Shown one piece after another: positions 38,001-51,106 of a stretch of DNA of 64,000 bases (positions are counted from its first letter, which is position 1; the number at the start of each line of letters is the position of its first letter). The stretch lies in contig NC_079879.1 of NCBI RefSeq assembly GCF_029227915.1, positions 3,286,001-3,350,000 of the forward strand, given 5' to 3'. The notes under the pieces are model-generated. The model ran no database searches and was not told the origin of the DNA. It saw nothing but the letters and a program-made list of their open reading frames with translations. This DNA is from Hydractinia symbiolongicarpus. Lineage: Eukaryota; Cnidaria; Hydrozoa; Anthoathecata; Hydractiniidae. The position numbers and the translations under genes were made by a program.

Positions 38001-41000
38001 ATTTGTGGAGTACATTCTAAATTTGCATATTCTAATGTCAGTTGTTTGTATGTACAGATTTACTCCAGAACAACTTTGCAAGCAGATTGAAGAGCTTGGT
38101 TACCAGCTAGCTGTTGTTATTGACCTTACATTCACATTTCGCTATTACAATGGAGCAAATGTAGGCTCGAATTGTGTTAATTAAAATTTTTTTGATATAT
38201 AACAACCTTGTTGCCAACATTTTAAATTATTTGATTTATTTGTAGGAACTTGAAGAGTATCATGGTGTTCAGTACAAAAAAGTAAAATGTGAAGGTCAAC
38301 GTGTGCCAAGTGATCAAGTTTCAGACAGGTTTTAGAATTTTTTTTTGCTTTATAGGAATAGATTTTGTTTGTTTCTTTATATTTATTATATATGTTTATA
38401 TTTGTGTTCAGGCCTTGCCATGAGTCGCGAGCAATTTCTTGCGCCCGCGTAGTGCTTGCGTAAATGCTCATTACCAGAGCATTCTATTGCTTGTGTAAAT
38501 ATTACCATTTTGAGATAAGTGTAAGCATTTTTCTCTGTTATTATTTTTATTGTTATTTATAAAGGGATTATTACATCTTTATCTTAAAATAAGTTACTAT
38601 AATAACTCAAAATGTTAAACTTGATGCAAAAACATTTTTTAGAGTCTCTGAAATTATGAACGATGTTATATATCAACATGGAAGAGACAGTAAAAGTAAG
38701 CATTCCCTGTTTTTCTGTTTTTTGGTGGATTTAAGCAAATAGCCAAGAAAATAGCACATTCTGTAATAAACTAAGAGCCATGTTTCCCACAATACTTGGT
38801 AGCTGAGAAAAGTGATTTTTTCTAAATTCCTCTGTGTTTAGGTATGTCAATTTTTTCAGTAGGTCAGATTTTACAGCTGTTTGTAATTTTCTTTTTTCAG
38901 GCATTTTGGGGTTTTTATTTATTTTTGGAGTTTTTTTCTATTTTATATGCAATATTATATTGCTTCAAACACTGACCTTTTAACAAAAAATTAGTTTTAG
39001 TGATGAGTTGTCCATGCTTTTTACCAGAATTGGCGACATTTTCAAAATACAAAGCCATATTGTTTCTTTATATTGTTGAATCATTTAAAGTTAACAGGAC
39101 GATAAAACTATGCCTTTGAATACAAAAATTTGCCTGTTTTAGTTGTATTTTAATTTTTCCCTTAGTTTCTCTATCAATTAAGGTGGCAGTAACTTAAAAT
39201 CCAAAGAAACACTTCATATAATTAGTTAAGGTTATTTTCAGACTAAGTATCGAAGTTTTTTTTCTCTTGCCACGATTTTATAGCTATAATACTATTATCT
39301 TTCAACAACAATATTCAGTTTTAACAATTTCTCTATAAAGTTAATACAGCTATAAAAAGGTGTGCGGAAAAGGGATTCTACCCAAAAGCCTTTCAAAATA
39401 TATAAAGTCTATTGTTTGAAAATGAAACAAAAAACCCTGCACATCCTTTTAACACGGGTAAAGTTCATTTTAAAACAGAAGTAGGCAAAAAATCACGAGG
39501 TAGTAAAAAGCTGGAGCTCATAAAAGCAATTTCCTTTTTCTTAAATATTCCTAACTCGAAATTTTTGCTGACTTAAAGTCGGCATTCTCAAAGAAAATTG
39601 TACACATAAAAACTGATTAAATAAGTTGTTTGGACAGCTAAAAAAGAGTTACTATCACCTTTTACGAACATTCTTTAAGGGTACGTGCATCGACCCAATA
39701 AACTAAGAACTGTTTATCCGTTTAAAAGAGATTTATTCTCCATTTCATCTGCCACTTTATTAAAGAACGAAAATTCTATATTCCTACATCACATGATAAA
39801 TATATACCTTAAAATTCACCCCTTTGTTATGTACGGTTTTTATAAGGAATGGAAATCCTAGGAATATATGCCAAGTCAATACTATGATGGCGCATTACTG
39901 CCAACATGTATTTTATTCTTGTTTTAAAAATAAAATTAATTTTGTTTTAAGAAAATTTGTGTTGATTTAGCAATTTAAATAAAAATCGTTTTCGTGTGTC
40001 TACGTTCATATTCCCAAAAAAATAGTAGAGAAATTTATATAGGTAAAACACTGAGTAAAAATGAAGCTGACAGTTACAAGAAGGTTACTGCCACCTTAAA
40101 TGGTTATCTATTCGGAAAATATTTAGGTTTTTTAATTTTATTTTAGATTTATTTTATTTATTTTTATTTATTTTATTTTAGATTTTTATTTAGATTTATA
40201 CTAGTTACTTGTCCGTGTAAAAAAAATAAGACCACCCGTGTGAAACTTGTAGTTGAAACAAAACTTTTTGGGAGAACGAATCATAAATTTTAAAAATTTT
40301 GTCCGTGGAAGTATATGTAATAAAGTTTTCCAGGAAGTAAAGATGCAGTTAGTCACTCTATACTTTTTTTAGGACTTGTCGGCATTCATTGTACGCATGG
40401 TGTAAACAGGACTGGCTATTTGGTGTGTCGATACATGATTGAATGGTTGGGATTTACACCAGAAAAAGCTATAGAAGGTACTTGAGATGTGTAATTACCC
40501 GATACATTGATCGGTTAGATGCCAGTTATTTTAAAAAAATATATAATTCTAGCGGTATTTTTCAAAGCAAAACTTAATTAGAATTTTTTATGCTTGCAAA
40601 TTGTAATGCTTGCAAGTTTTTGCCTTGTGGAACAGTTTCTTAAAGATTCCCATTTTTCTGTGAAAGATTTTCTTAAAAATCTTTATTTTCTTCTGGAAAG
40701 TTTCCTAAAAATCTTTATTTCCTTCTCGAAAAGTTTCCGAAAAATCTCTTTTTTCTTCTGGAAAGGTTTTTAGGTAGGGATAAAAATCTTTATCTCTACC
40801 TAAATATGTAGCTTGTTTTTATCTTAGCCTTCAATGAATCTCGTGGACACAATTTAGAAAGGGAAGGTTATTTGGAAGATCTGATGAAAAGAACACCAAA
40901 AACGTTAGTACTAAAACTTTCCCTTGTATTATATGGATGCTACTAAATTGTGTTTCATGTTTTATTTTTTCTAATATTTAGACAATTTGATGAATATAAA

Positions 41001-41375
41001 AAAGAACGAGATAAGAAGGAAAATGAGGAGGATAAAAATGAATGGAACGAAGATATAAATGACTTTGAAAATTTCACTGAACCAAAAACAATCGCTAATA
41101 ATCGATATGAATCGAGATGGGAGCCGCCGCCCGATCGACAAGACGATGAATATAGTAATAATTATCGCAATCACCCGTATCGTGGAAAGTTTCGCCGCGA
41201 CGATCGTTATTATCGGGATGACCGACGAAATTGTAACTCGTGGCATAATAGAAATAAGCCGTACTACCGAAACCGAGATGACGAGCGTAAATTTTATGAA
41301 GATGATCTCCCGACAGGCGATAAATTTATTTCAGGACCTTCGAACGCTGATCAACTTCATGAAAATAATAGCTAA
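35092..41375 (+). CDS. DUSP11: DUSP11/PIR1, RNA 5'-triphosphatase (9 exons)
   Basis: Exons 35092-35111, 37149-37224, 37366-37424, 38058-38160, 38246-38328, 38643-38695, 40373-40477, 40828-40903 and 40982-41375 join in phase to 322 residues (human DUSP11 is of similar size). Exon 1 codes only MGFIPDR; joining it to exon 2 gives PDRWLAYSCCG, like the PDRWxxYxxxG start of human DUSP11. The core has VAFKTPL, VVIDLTFTFRYY and the cysteine-phosphatase loop HCTHGVNRT, with Cys138 and Arg144 intact, followed by GYLVCRYMIE and RGHNLEREGYLEDL. The tail from about residue 200 is rich in R, D, N and Y, suiting RNA binding. The family removes gamma and beta phosphates from 5'-triphosphate RNAs in the nucleus. 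Intron 1 holds a SINE and a 209-bp tandem duplication. It is separate from the capping enzyme because no guanylyltransferase domain follows. Confidence 0.94.
35250..35587 (-). repeat. tRNA-derived SINE, full copy B
   Basis: Same structure as copy A: minus-strand tRNA-like head with B box GGTTCGATTCC (plus strand 35526-35536), shared body, and a TATC-type tail next to TAGC repeats. The first 25 or so bases of the head are repeated just outside (near 35590-35620), possibly a partial second head. It lies in DUSP11 intron 1. Confidence 0.88.
36712..37129. repeat. 209-bp perfect-register tandem duplication in DUSP11 intron 1
   Basis: Unit 36712-36920 is repeated directly at 36921-37129 with only a few substitutions (for example AAATAAATAT against AAATAATTAT). 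The second copy ends about 20 bases before the exon 2 acceptor, so the acceptor itself is not duplicated. Near-identity implies a recent event or an assembly artefact. Confidence 0.95.
40640..40775. repeat. ~33-bp tandem repeat in DUSP11 intron 7
   Basis: Three to four degenerate units of about 33 bases built from GAAAGTTTCCTAAAAATC and TTATTTTCTTCTG, with unit starts near 40662, 40695, 40728 and 40761. Confidence 0.75.
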
Positions 41376-43649
41376 TTTCGGTTTGTGTTGTGATTTTAAT
41401 AGATTTTAAAACCTTACTTGACGAGTAAACGATAGATGGGCTAACAGTTTTTATTAGGTAGAATTATTTCGCTTTCGGTCTCATTTGTCTACAAGTATGC
41501 GCACTTTCCTCTACGACACCTTATTTAAAAAAAAATTATCAAGATTTGACTTTAGCGACACATAAGAACGAGACTTATTAGCGATAAAAAATGATGGACA
41601 CCGAAACAAAGCGTCACGTCGAAGATACTAACTTCCGTGATGATCGTAAATAAGGAAAAAATATATCAACCTTTTTCCAAACTTATATCTGCCATGTAAT
41701 ATCTGTCTTTATCTTTTATTCATATGTGTTGTATCTTTTAATAATTTTAGCTGTAAAATACACGAGTCTAATCACGAAAAAGTGATGTTGTCCATTATTG
41801 AAATTCTGTTCTTGGCGACGTATAGATCACATATATTGCGTTTTAATGTTTACATTACAGTAGTTTTTGCTAACGTCAGCATTACCATATTTTAGGATCG
41901 TCGCGTGACTCGACGTGGATTATTCCATGATGCAAGCTGTAAATTTGTAGACAAAAGTCGTTTGGTCCATGCTTTTATCAGCCTTTTTTAAACCGCGTCA
42001 GCCTAGGGCGAGCGAAATAACTTGTCAGGAAAAACATTAAAAATAATAATTTTTTACATTTTTTTCACAAGGACAGTTAACAAAATAAAGTGGTACTAAT
42101 AATTTTCTACAAAATACGAGACTGCTGCTCCTATGTAATATCGGTGGCTTCCAAATTACAGAGAAAATATTACAACACGTTCATTGTTTTGCCGTATCCA
42201 TTAATATCCAATAACACTAGGAAATAACAAGTCAGAAGTGTGATAAAAATTCCCTGATGGTAACGTAAATTTGTAATCTCGTTCCCTGGGCTTTTTCAGG
42301 TATTTTGATATCGAAAACGGCGCAAGAATCTTTTTTTAAAAGTTTTGGAAAAGAGTTTACGAAGATTAACAAATTGGACAAAAAGAGGATATGAACATAG
42401 CGACATTAAAATGTCAAGGTATAAATGGGACAAATTTGTCACTTTTTTGGATAAAAAAAAGTCGTGAGAGATAAGCCGTTTGTAAAACTTCCATCCGTCT
42501 ATCACTTTGTCAAAATAGAGACACAAAATTTTCATTACAAAATAAATATTCTTCGGTAATCGCAACAGATGGGGCAAGGGATATTTTCCGTTGATCACAA
42601 AATACAGGGCAAGGGAGGCAAGGTAAGAGACTTTCAGTATGCAAGGATTTTTTTTTTTTTTGCGAAATAAAATTTACAAGAAACATACCTAAAGTTATGC
42701 GTGTATACGGTAACGCACATCACACACATAACAGCTGTCGATAATCAAAATCACGCCTCGCAAAGAAAGTTATCTACACATTTTACGACAACATACGCAA
42801 ACTATCGTTTCTTAAATGTGGTGAGAAAGATAGCAAATATTTTTGTAAAGTGTTAAAAAGGACTGGGACTAGATATCGTTTCGTAACTCACCAACGTGCA
42901 CACACAGATTCAATTGGTTTCGCAAAAACAGATCAATAAACATTTGGTAATATATCTAACAGGTAATAAAAAAGTGATAAAAACGCTATACGAAAATAAG
43001 GTTTTTTCTTAAAAACTTAAAAGCAACTAATATAAATCAAAAACGAATAGAATTAAAAGTATAAGAAATATGAGTATGAAATTGGTGTGCACTTCGATAA
43101 TAATGACCGTTTTATTAAAAATTAAAAATCATGTAACCTTCGCTTTCATGATCAGATGTAGACTAAATTCTTGATAACTCGAAAACATTCCAGGTTTAAG
43201 GAATGCTTCTAAAACGATAAAAGCTCTTATATGAAAAATAAAGGAGAATACTTCGAGATGATATGGTTCGAGTTACCAGAAATCTACTTAACATCTAGTT
43301 TGACCGTAAAAAAAAAACAAAATCCAATTTAAAAATGAGTTGAATGCGCAGCAGTCATCAGAGAAATTTAAGGACATTATTCTTGTCGTGATATAAAAAA
43401 AAGTTAATATGTTTTCTTTGCTTCGATCATTCACAATTTTACCCAATGCATGGACGTTTTTCATCAATGATATTGAAATGACACCACAAGATGCTGGCTT
43501 GTTCGCCCGCATCGACAATGGCGGTCAAACATACAGGATTTATACATAATTATAAACTTAGTAATAATAAACTTAAATATTTCATAGTAAAACTGTATAT
43601 TATTCACCGCTCATAATAATAATAATAAAAAATAACACTACGCGTTTTA
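41376..43649. other. Convergent intergenic region between DUSP11 and the GMC oxidoreductase
   Basis: Holds the 3' ends of two genes pointing at each other. AT-rich, with no gene, domain or clear mobile element recognised. Confidence 0.5.
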
Positions 43650-46600
43650 TTACAAAGCTGTACTGGCTTGATCACCTTTCCCTTTCACCTAAAGTATAAA
43701 TCTGCATAAGTACAAGGAAATTAAATGCTACATAAGTATTGGCCTAGTCATCTTCATACTTATATAACACATTCTGATTTGCTTGGCCATTCGTCAAAAA
43801 AAGAAGAAGACTTTCGAGAACAGAAACACCACATAATTACATTAATTATAGTGACATGCCACATTACCTACATGTATTATCTTCAGTACAGAAAGTGCAT
43901 GCATAAAAAAGGTATACAGATTGTTACTCCACTCACCCCTAGTGTGTAATCTATGGTCCACCTTTCATTTTCGGCAATTAGACGCATACATCTTTCAGCT
44001 AAACAGGTGATTGTGAAAGAAGGATTTGCACCAAGTGCGCACGGAATGATCGATGAATCAACCACAAATAATCCGTCATACGTGTCTTCAGTGTTACCTA
44101 GAAACGACCAAAGAAATAAATTTGATGGGTATAGATTATATTACAGACAAAAAAAATAACTTAGGCAGTTCAAAAGTCATCGTCAATATTTTCGCTGTAA
44201 CATTCGTATTTTTATAGCATTTATCGAAATTAATGTTAGCAATGGCAGCATTAGTAAGCCGACCGGACCGACACCGTTCAAAAGATTTTGAGATGCGCCT
44301 CGAGTCTAGTATTACATTACACATTCAATAAAGCTAAATTCTTGAACTGGAGTACTGCACCTATAAAAACACGTCCCATGTGATCTACCACACCATAATG
44401 ACCAGATTCTCCCATCGGGCAACCACCAAGAGGGTGCTTGGTTATAGCGTCTGATCCTAACTGAGCTGACCATTTTGGTGACAATCCCATATTACCTCCC
44501 AAACTACCAATTGCTTCTTCGAGACCAGTTCTGGCACTGAAGTAAAAGCGTTGATGGTGATCGTTATTCCACTTGACATACACTTGTCGAGTCTCCTTCT
44601 CATAAGCTACCTCACCGTCTGCTTCGTCAGGAGTCATGCAATATAGACCAAGAGTGTTATCCACCCCATTTTGACCGATACTCTAAAAACAAACAGGGAA
44701 TGATATAGAAATTTACAGCCGGTTTTCGTTAAGCGATTTTTATTGCTCGCAATCGATTTATATATGCCGGCAACTCTTTTTACAGAAGATTATTATAAAT
44801 AAACCTTTTGTAGATGTAATTTAAGGTGTGAAATAACGAGAAATCAATGTTACACTGTGGTAAGTAATCTAGCAATGATTAAAATAACATTTGCCACATA
44901 AAAAACACAACACCAACCTTAAGCATTTGTATCCATTGTTGGCCATGCGGGAAAGGGTCAGGTTTTCTCATAGCACCAGAAGAAAGAGCAGATCCAACAA
45001 CATAAGGTGGCAGAAATGCTCCTGCAACAGTAACATCTTGTAGCATAAAGCCACCTCTTTTTTTTCTTATGTCGATAAAACTGGAAACTGCAGGGCCAGG
45101 AGGTTGACTAGCACCTTTCGGCAGTTTACCACGTTTGTACATACCAGTTCTCAAACCTGTAGCGAATGATTGCTCTTTGCCACGAAAACTCACACCTATA
45201 CAGATACAGAAAGTTATAAAAACATCCATTAAAGAGAGGAAAAATCACAATACAATATAACAAAAAAACTGTAATTCTGCGACCAACATTATAAATTTAA
45301 ATTTACCGAATAGACCACCATTTCCACAAAACTTTTTTCCCAACTGATCTGAGACTTCAAACTCTCTTTCACGAGACTGCATCAATATCTTAGTCGAACC
45401 TAATGGTCCAGCACATATAAACACGAAACTTGCTTGAACCACTTTTTCGGATTTATCACTTCCACCAGTTTGTTGGTAAGACACTTGCCATTGGTAGGAC
45501 TCGTAATCTTTTTGTAACGAAATCGCTTCAACCTATTTAAAACACAGAAAATACGAGAAAAACAAAATAGAATGCCTTTATGTAGTAACTATATAATACA
45601 AATTCATATGAAATTAAAAGTTTTCCACTTAATAATAAACGTACACCAACAAAAACTTCAGCACCATAGTTGATTGCATCTTGAATATAATTTGTCACTA
45701 ACGTATTCTTTGCTCCTGTGTTACAGCCAGCCAAACAATTCCCACATCCATTACAAGCCGGCTGTGACACGCCAACATGGTTTTGTGGTAAGTCTGTAAA
45801 ATTTATATTTAATGGTGTCCTGTAAAATGTCTCATGAATATCTTCTACGTCAATTATATTAATGCTATTGATTGCACTTCTCATTTGATTCATACGCTTT
45901 AATGGAGGATATTCCTCAGGGTAAGGACAAGGCCTTAGCATTTCTTGTGCACAACTTCTGTCAATTGTTTTAAAGGTTTCAAAGTCTTCTCGAAATATCT
46001 GAGGCCAAACTGGATCATAAAATACTTTCGATTTACAATCTAATGAAACACCTTCATCAGTGAGGGAGCTACCGCCCAACCCACACGATGTCATAACTGT
46101 AATATCTTTTGTAATGTTGAATTGATATAAACTTGACGGGTGACCTAAAAAAAATAACACCGTTTTTTGAGAATTCCTCCTTAAACACATTGCATTGGTC
46201 TTAATTTTTAAAATTACAATCTTTATGTGACATTGCATCTTTCTGTCTATGAATACTACCATGAGAATTTCTTTTTCAAAAAATAAATTTGCTTGCACCT
46301 TATAACAAGGTACGTGCTAGCAGTGCTAAACTTTTTATCTATACGTTTTTGGAAAGAACAAAATTATGAATAATTTAGCTTTGCATTTGTTACTCTTCAA
46401 AAGACATTGTGACAATATTATTAAAAAATTGCATTCACAAAATGGAAATTGAAATGTCTAATTTAAACGATGCAAACTTAATAAATTAGTTAAATCACCA
46501 CCAATTTTTATGAAACTTTAATTAAATCTTGTCCTAATTCAAACATTACAGGGTAGTGTTTGATTTAGTTTCTATAGCATTCAACCTTCTCTTTAATTAG

Positions 46601-46844
46601 TATAGCGTATAGTACCTAACACTTTTTTGTCTTCATATTTTATCAAACATATTTCTTTTACAGTTTCATCCATAGTTTCTGGAAAATCGCCAGGAAGCCA
46701 TTCTCGTCCTTTTTCAAGAATACAAACTTTTTGTCCAGCTCTAGCAGCACGGCTAGCAGCAACTGCACCACCATAGCCAGATCCTATTACTATAACATCA
46801 TAGCGTGCTTTGAGTTGATTTATTGACTTTGCAATTGGGGCATA
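43650..46844 (-). CDS. Cholesterol-oxidase-like GMC oxidoreductase (5' exon missing)
   Basis: Exons 46844-46616, 46144-45645, 45532-45307, 45195-44918, 44682-44361, 44097-43937 and 43688-43650 join in phase to 584 residues plus stop. The first visible exon has the FAD dinucleotide motif VIGSGYGGAVAASRAARAG and EKGREW. The next has TSCGLGGSSLTDEGV and a cysteine loop CNGCGNCLAGCNTGAKNTL, typical of bacterial ChoD-type GMC enzymes. The end has HPLGGCPMG and VDSSIIPCALGANPS, the GMC C-terminal signature with the active-site His. Flavin-dependent oxidation of an alcohol, possibly a sterol, is inferred from family; the substrate is unknown. The first exon has no Met ahead of the FAD motif, so an upstream exon exists. 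The final 12-residue exon is supported by phase only. Animal GMC enzymes normally lack this cysteine loop, so horizontal acquisition is possible. Confidence 0.88.
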
Positions 46845-49800
46845 CTAAAAAAAAAACAAAGAAAAATAAGCAAGAATTCTTACAGATACTATATTTTGAC
46901 AACACATCCATTTTTATGGTTGTTATGTTGGTCAATCACAGGCTTGGACAGGAATAGCTTGCAATCGAAAACACACATTCCTCCAACCATGCTACACTTG
47001 CTTCAAGCATGATTATTATTGCATGTCTAAAACATGCCACAAAGTGTGTTTTAGACAAGTGGAAAATTAGCACGTATTCAAACGATAATGATCTTTATCA
47101 AACGTTTACAATTTTTTTTTATTCCAGCTTCAATGTTTTATGTAGGTTACATTCCTGTTTTAATGATTTTTCAAAGGAAGAGAATAATGTTGGTAGTGAA
47201 AGGCATAAAAAATAATCTTGCTTCAAATCACACAGTAATAGCATTCAAACAATCAAGTGTTAAGTTTGCGATCCTATGATTAGATCATTATTTTTCTTAT
47301 ATAAGCAAGTGAAAAGTTAAAATCAGGTTTCCACACTAAAACAATCATAGCAATACGCCAAGAGTTATGGTACACAAAATACTGCACTTTAGGTTAAATA
47401 CTCTGTTGTGATAAAAACAAAATCAATGTTTCCCTCTGTTAAAGAGTTGTTCGATAATATCATCCAGTAGATATTGTACACAGATAAAATTGTACACAGA
47501 TAAAATTGTACAAATAAACTTATTTTAAAAAATAAAGTTAATAATACACGTCTTTTTGTAAAATAATTCAAAACATGGCTGATTTCTGATATTTGATTAT
47601 TTCAAAATCTAAAAAACAGCAAAATAATTTGTTAACCTTCTTTTTGAGATAATAACAAATTCCACGGGGGCGCATTTTTATTAATGTCAATCTGGCTTCT
47701 TAAACTACATCCGCAACACATCAGCAACACATCAGTATTTACAATGTGCTGCTGTAAAATGGTTAATAAGATAGTGTCAAATTTCCAGGAAATTATTCCC
47801 CTGTGGAAAATCTTGGAGCTTTATATCAAACTAGTCGTTAGCCTGTGGAAAAATCCAGAGGCTTGCCCTTTTTATACCGTATCGCGTGCGCCACATTACT
47901 TGCGCAGCTAAGCTACCATTTTGCGTAACAGAAAGACGCACAGACATATACGGGTAATATATTATACATTGTTTAAAATTTTGTATTGATGATAGCAGTC
48001 TTCTTCAGAATATGTGCACCTCCATACTCGCCTTAAACTATTTTATGGGTGTTGGGTTTTTTACTTATCAAATGCATTGATTTTTCTTAGCACCCCATTC
48101 TATTTTTCGTATTCAAGAAAAAAAATATGCTTTTTTTACTATTACGCAAAAATTAAAAAAAGTGCATCATATTTCATTCTAAAACATTTTGAACATCCAT
48201 TCTCTTATTACAAAAAGTATTATTAAAACAAAATTCATAATGCAGCTCACTTTATAAAATTGTATTACAATATTAACTAGTTAAAATGAGACTATGATTT
48301 GACCAAAATAATAAAGTCAAAAAATAAGTTTACAATAGATATCAAAAAATTAACTTCTTAACAACTTCAGAATTAAATGAAACAATGTGGTAGTGTTTGT
48401 TAAATACATTGTTTTTTTTACGTTATTTGTAAAACGATAATCAGTTTAGTTTGGACAGTTTTTAAATCAAGTACAGGCCTATTATTTTAGCTGAACCACT
48501 AATCACAATGTTTTTTAAGTGATATAGATTTCTAGGTACTCTTAATTTGTTTTCTAATAATTCCTTTTTCATTCAGATTGACATAGAACATATTCTAGTT
48601 TCAAAATATAGCCTGTTTTGTTTTTCTCTTCTGCATTTACTTCAGCATTAAGTCAAGGACTGCATGGCTAGGTATTAGCTGTAATTTGCGATTACCAACT
48701 ACAAAGGGGTCATGTTGATGATATATTAGTCCACATAATTTTTTATCCCAAATCAGTAGTCAGTCGATTAGTTAGGATGTATACATGTTGGCTTTGAATA
48801 GTTAGTTGATATTTTCTTCAGAATATAGATCCAAAACGGTTATTCTTTCCAGCATGTGTGATCATCTTGTTTGTTACGAAAGTATGATTTTGAAAGTAAA
48901 AATCGGCAGATTTAAAAACATTATTTTAAGTGCTGGTGTGGTTTTTGTTTGAAGAAAAATCAGAAATTAAAAGATAAAAAATTCGTTCACAATAACGGAA
49001 TATTATTTTAAGTAATGATTTTCATGGTTTTTATTTTAATAAATTTTGTTACTACACTTTTTTCTGTAATTTCTTTATTTTAAGATTGCTTCCACAAACA
49101 AAATTGTCTAAGATTGGAGAAATTTATTATGTGTTTTTTTTTATTATTGATTAACCTTTAACAAACTTTAGGTAAACAAAGTTCATGCATAGTAAACTTT
49201 GTTATTATAACAAGATTGTAGTCGCAGGCAGGTAGGACACTGATTTGTGCTTAAATTCATTCCTGAATTTTCATGCACAATAAAATCACTCTTTTGTGGG
49301 CTGAGGACAGATAAGAAATTGTACCTTGATCACAAAATTAGCATTCTACACATGCAATGTTGATTTGCTCTGATGACTAAATAGTTGTATGCAACAAAAT
49401 GTCATGTATCAAGATAGTAAACATTTACCGCAAAGGTTGCTAAACAGGCCTATCAATAAGGGGAAAGCAATTGCTCTTGCTCACGCAAAGAATCACCTAA
49501 TTCTGAGAAATGAGAAACTAGCTGACCCATTAATTGCTCCCCCAATTCCAAGAGCAATAATAATTCATCTCACATGGAAGTCAATGTTCTCTTCTTATTA
49601 TATACAGTAAAAAAACAACCAAAATATATATAAAAAGATGAAATAAAATAGATAAAAAAGACTTTGTGATAAAATATAAGGGTTTATAAACTTATTGTAT
49701 TTATTTAGATTGCTCATCCAATTTCAATTAATGTAACCTTGGGGGAGCGATTTATTTCTTGGGTGTTATATTTTTATTAATAGACCTGCTAAAGTATAAT

Positions 49801-51065
49801 GTTTTTAAAAACCAACTTTAACCCCCCCCCCCCCCCCCAAAAAAAAAAAACACAAAAAAACACAACAACAATGTACAAAAATTTGTGCCAAATTGATTCT
49901 TTGCAATATGTATGACTTTATTACAAAAAGATTTTGTTAAACAGATCTAAAAAATACAAAGTTTTTGATACCTTATACTGCATATAAGGTCTGTCACTAC
50001 CACAGCAATTTCCCATACTTCAGTACTCAAGCTTCAACAGCTACTTGCAATACTGCCTTCATTCATTTTTGTACAAATTGTAAAACAAATGCTAAAGAAA
50101 TTAAAGGAAGAATTATTATCATAATTTTAAAGAAGAAAAAAATGCTCTGTCGTTTGTGAAATATGTTTACTTAAATTCAAGACATTTCATTTCCATAAAG
50201 ATGACACATACAGGAAAAAGAAAGTTTGTTGTGAGTTTGACTAAAAGTAAGAAAAATGTAAAATGTGTCATTAAATGTGGATTAACAAATGTTGTAACTG
50301 TGTAAAAGCTTATTGCACAGTTTTGTTCTATTGTTGACTCATTCACTTTCAGATCAAGAAAAATTGATTAATTGTTTTGTGTAACAAATTTTAAAACATA
50401 ATGTGCAGTTCCTTTTATTCTGCTCAATGAAAATGCATTTATGAACTTAAAAAAATTTATTTAGGAATGGAAGATTGTTTATTCATTGAAACATTAAAAA
50501 ATCCCAATCACTGACAAACAACAAATTACACTCTTAGGCTGGATAAAAAAATGTCTGTCACTTCAAAGAAAACTGCCTGCCTCAGTTCTAAAATGACTAC
50601 TAATGCTGGCCTATTAAACACCATCCAGTGGATCTAGTGAGTTATTTGGTAAGTAGTTCCAGGATTATACAACTTTAAAATCAAGTCTCAAGCGTTTTGG
50701 CAATTTCATTTTTAACTTAAAAAGGGTGGAATTTCACATCATAAGAGACCCTTAACAAAACAAAAGAAGCCATTATTACAATAATTAACCAAGGGCTCAC
50801 TAATATAATAAATAAGTGAAAGTACGACTATGACAATAAAAGCAGAGAGTAGGTGAAATGTAAAGGACCATTGACCTTTTTAAATGTTTTCTGTGGTCAG
50901 CCATATGGTTCTAATGACGTAATTAATAAAGCGAAAAGAGCTAACCATTAAAAGGTTAATAGCTAGCTAGCAAATACCTTTTAGTAGCTATATTTTTGTA
51001 AGCTGGAAATAAGAACACAGGGTGGATTAAAGTTGTGCAAGATTTTGCTGTGTGTAAGCACTAGG
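46845..51065. other. Gene-poor region upstream of the GMC gene
   Basis: Very AT-rich. It should contain the first GMC exon and promoter. A minus-strand segment 51419-51276 ends in a phase-compatible AAG|GTAATA donor but has no in-frame ATG, so I do not include it. No other gene is supported. Short direct repeats (GTACACAGATAAAATT, twice, near 47473-47510) and scattered AT microsatellites occur. Confidence 0.4.
49822..49850. repeat. Homopolymer tract C17 followed by A12
   Basis: Seventeen C directly followed by twelve A, then CA-rich sequence. Such tracts are length-unstable and prone to sequencing error. Confidence 0.9.
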
Positions 51066-51106
51066 TTGCTCTCAGATATGTGTCGCTCATACATATCTGA
51101 GAGCAA
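51066..51106. repeat. Perfect 16-bp inverted repeat with 9-nt loop
   Basis: TTGCTCTCAGATATGT (51066-51081), then nine bases, then its exact reverse complement (51091-51106). It could be a palindromic transposon end or a binding site. The stem is too short for a usual pre-miRNA. Confidence 0.85.

Noticed and set aside
40971-41246. 91-codon minus-strand and 116-codon plus-strand frames near the DUSP11 end
   Set aside because: Shadows of the last DUSP11 exon; their Ile/Arg bias comes from its D/R/N/Y-rich codons in other frames.
49389-49610. 73-codon plus-strand frame
   Set aside because: No recognisable family, no supporting exons or splice sites, and it lies in AT-rich intergenic DNA.
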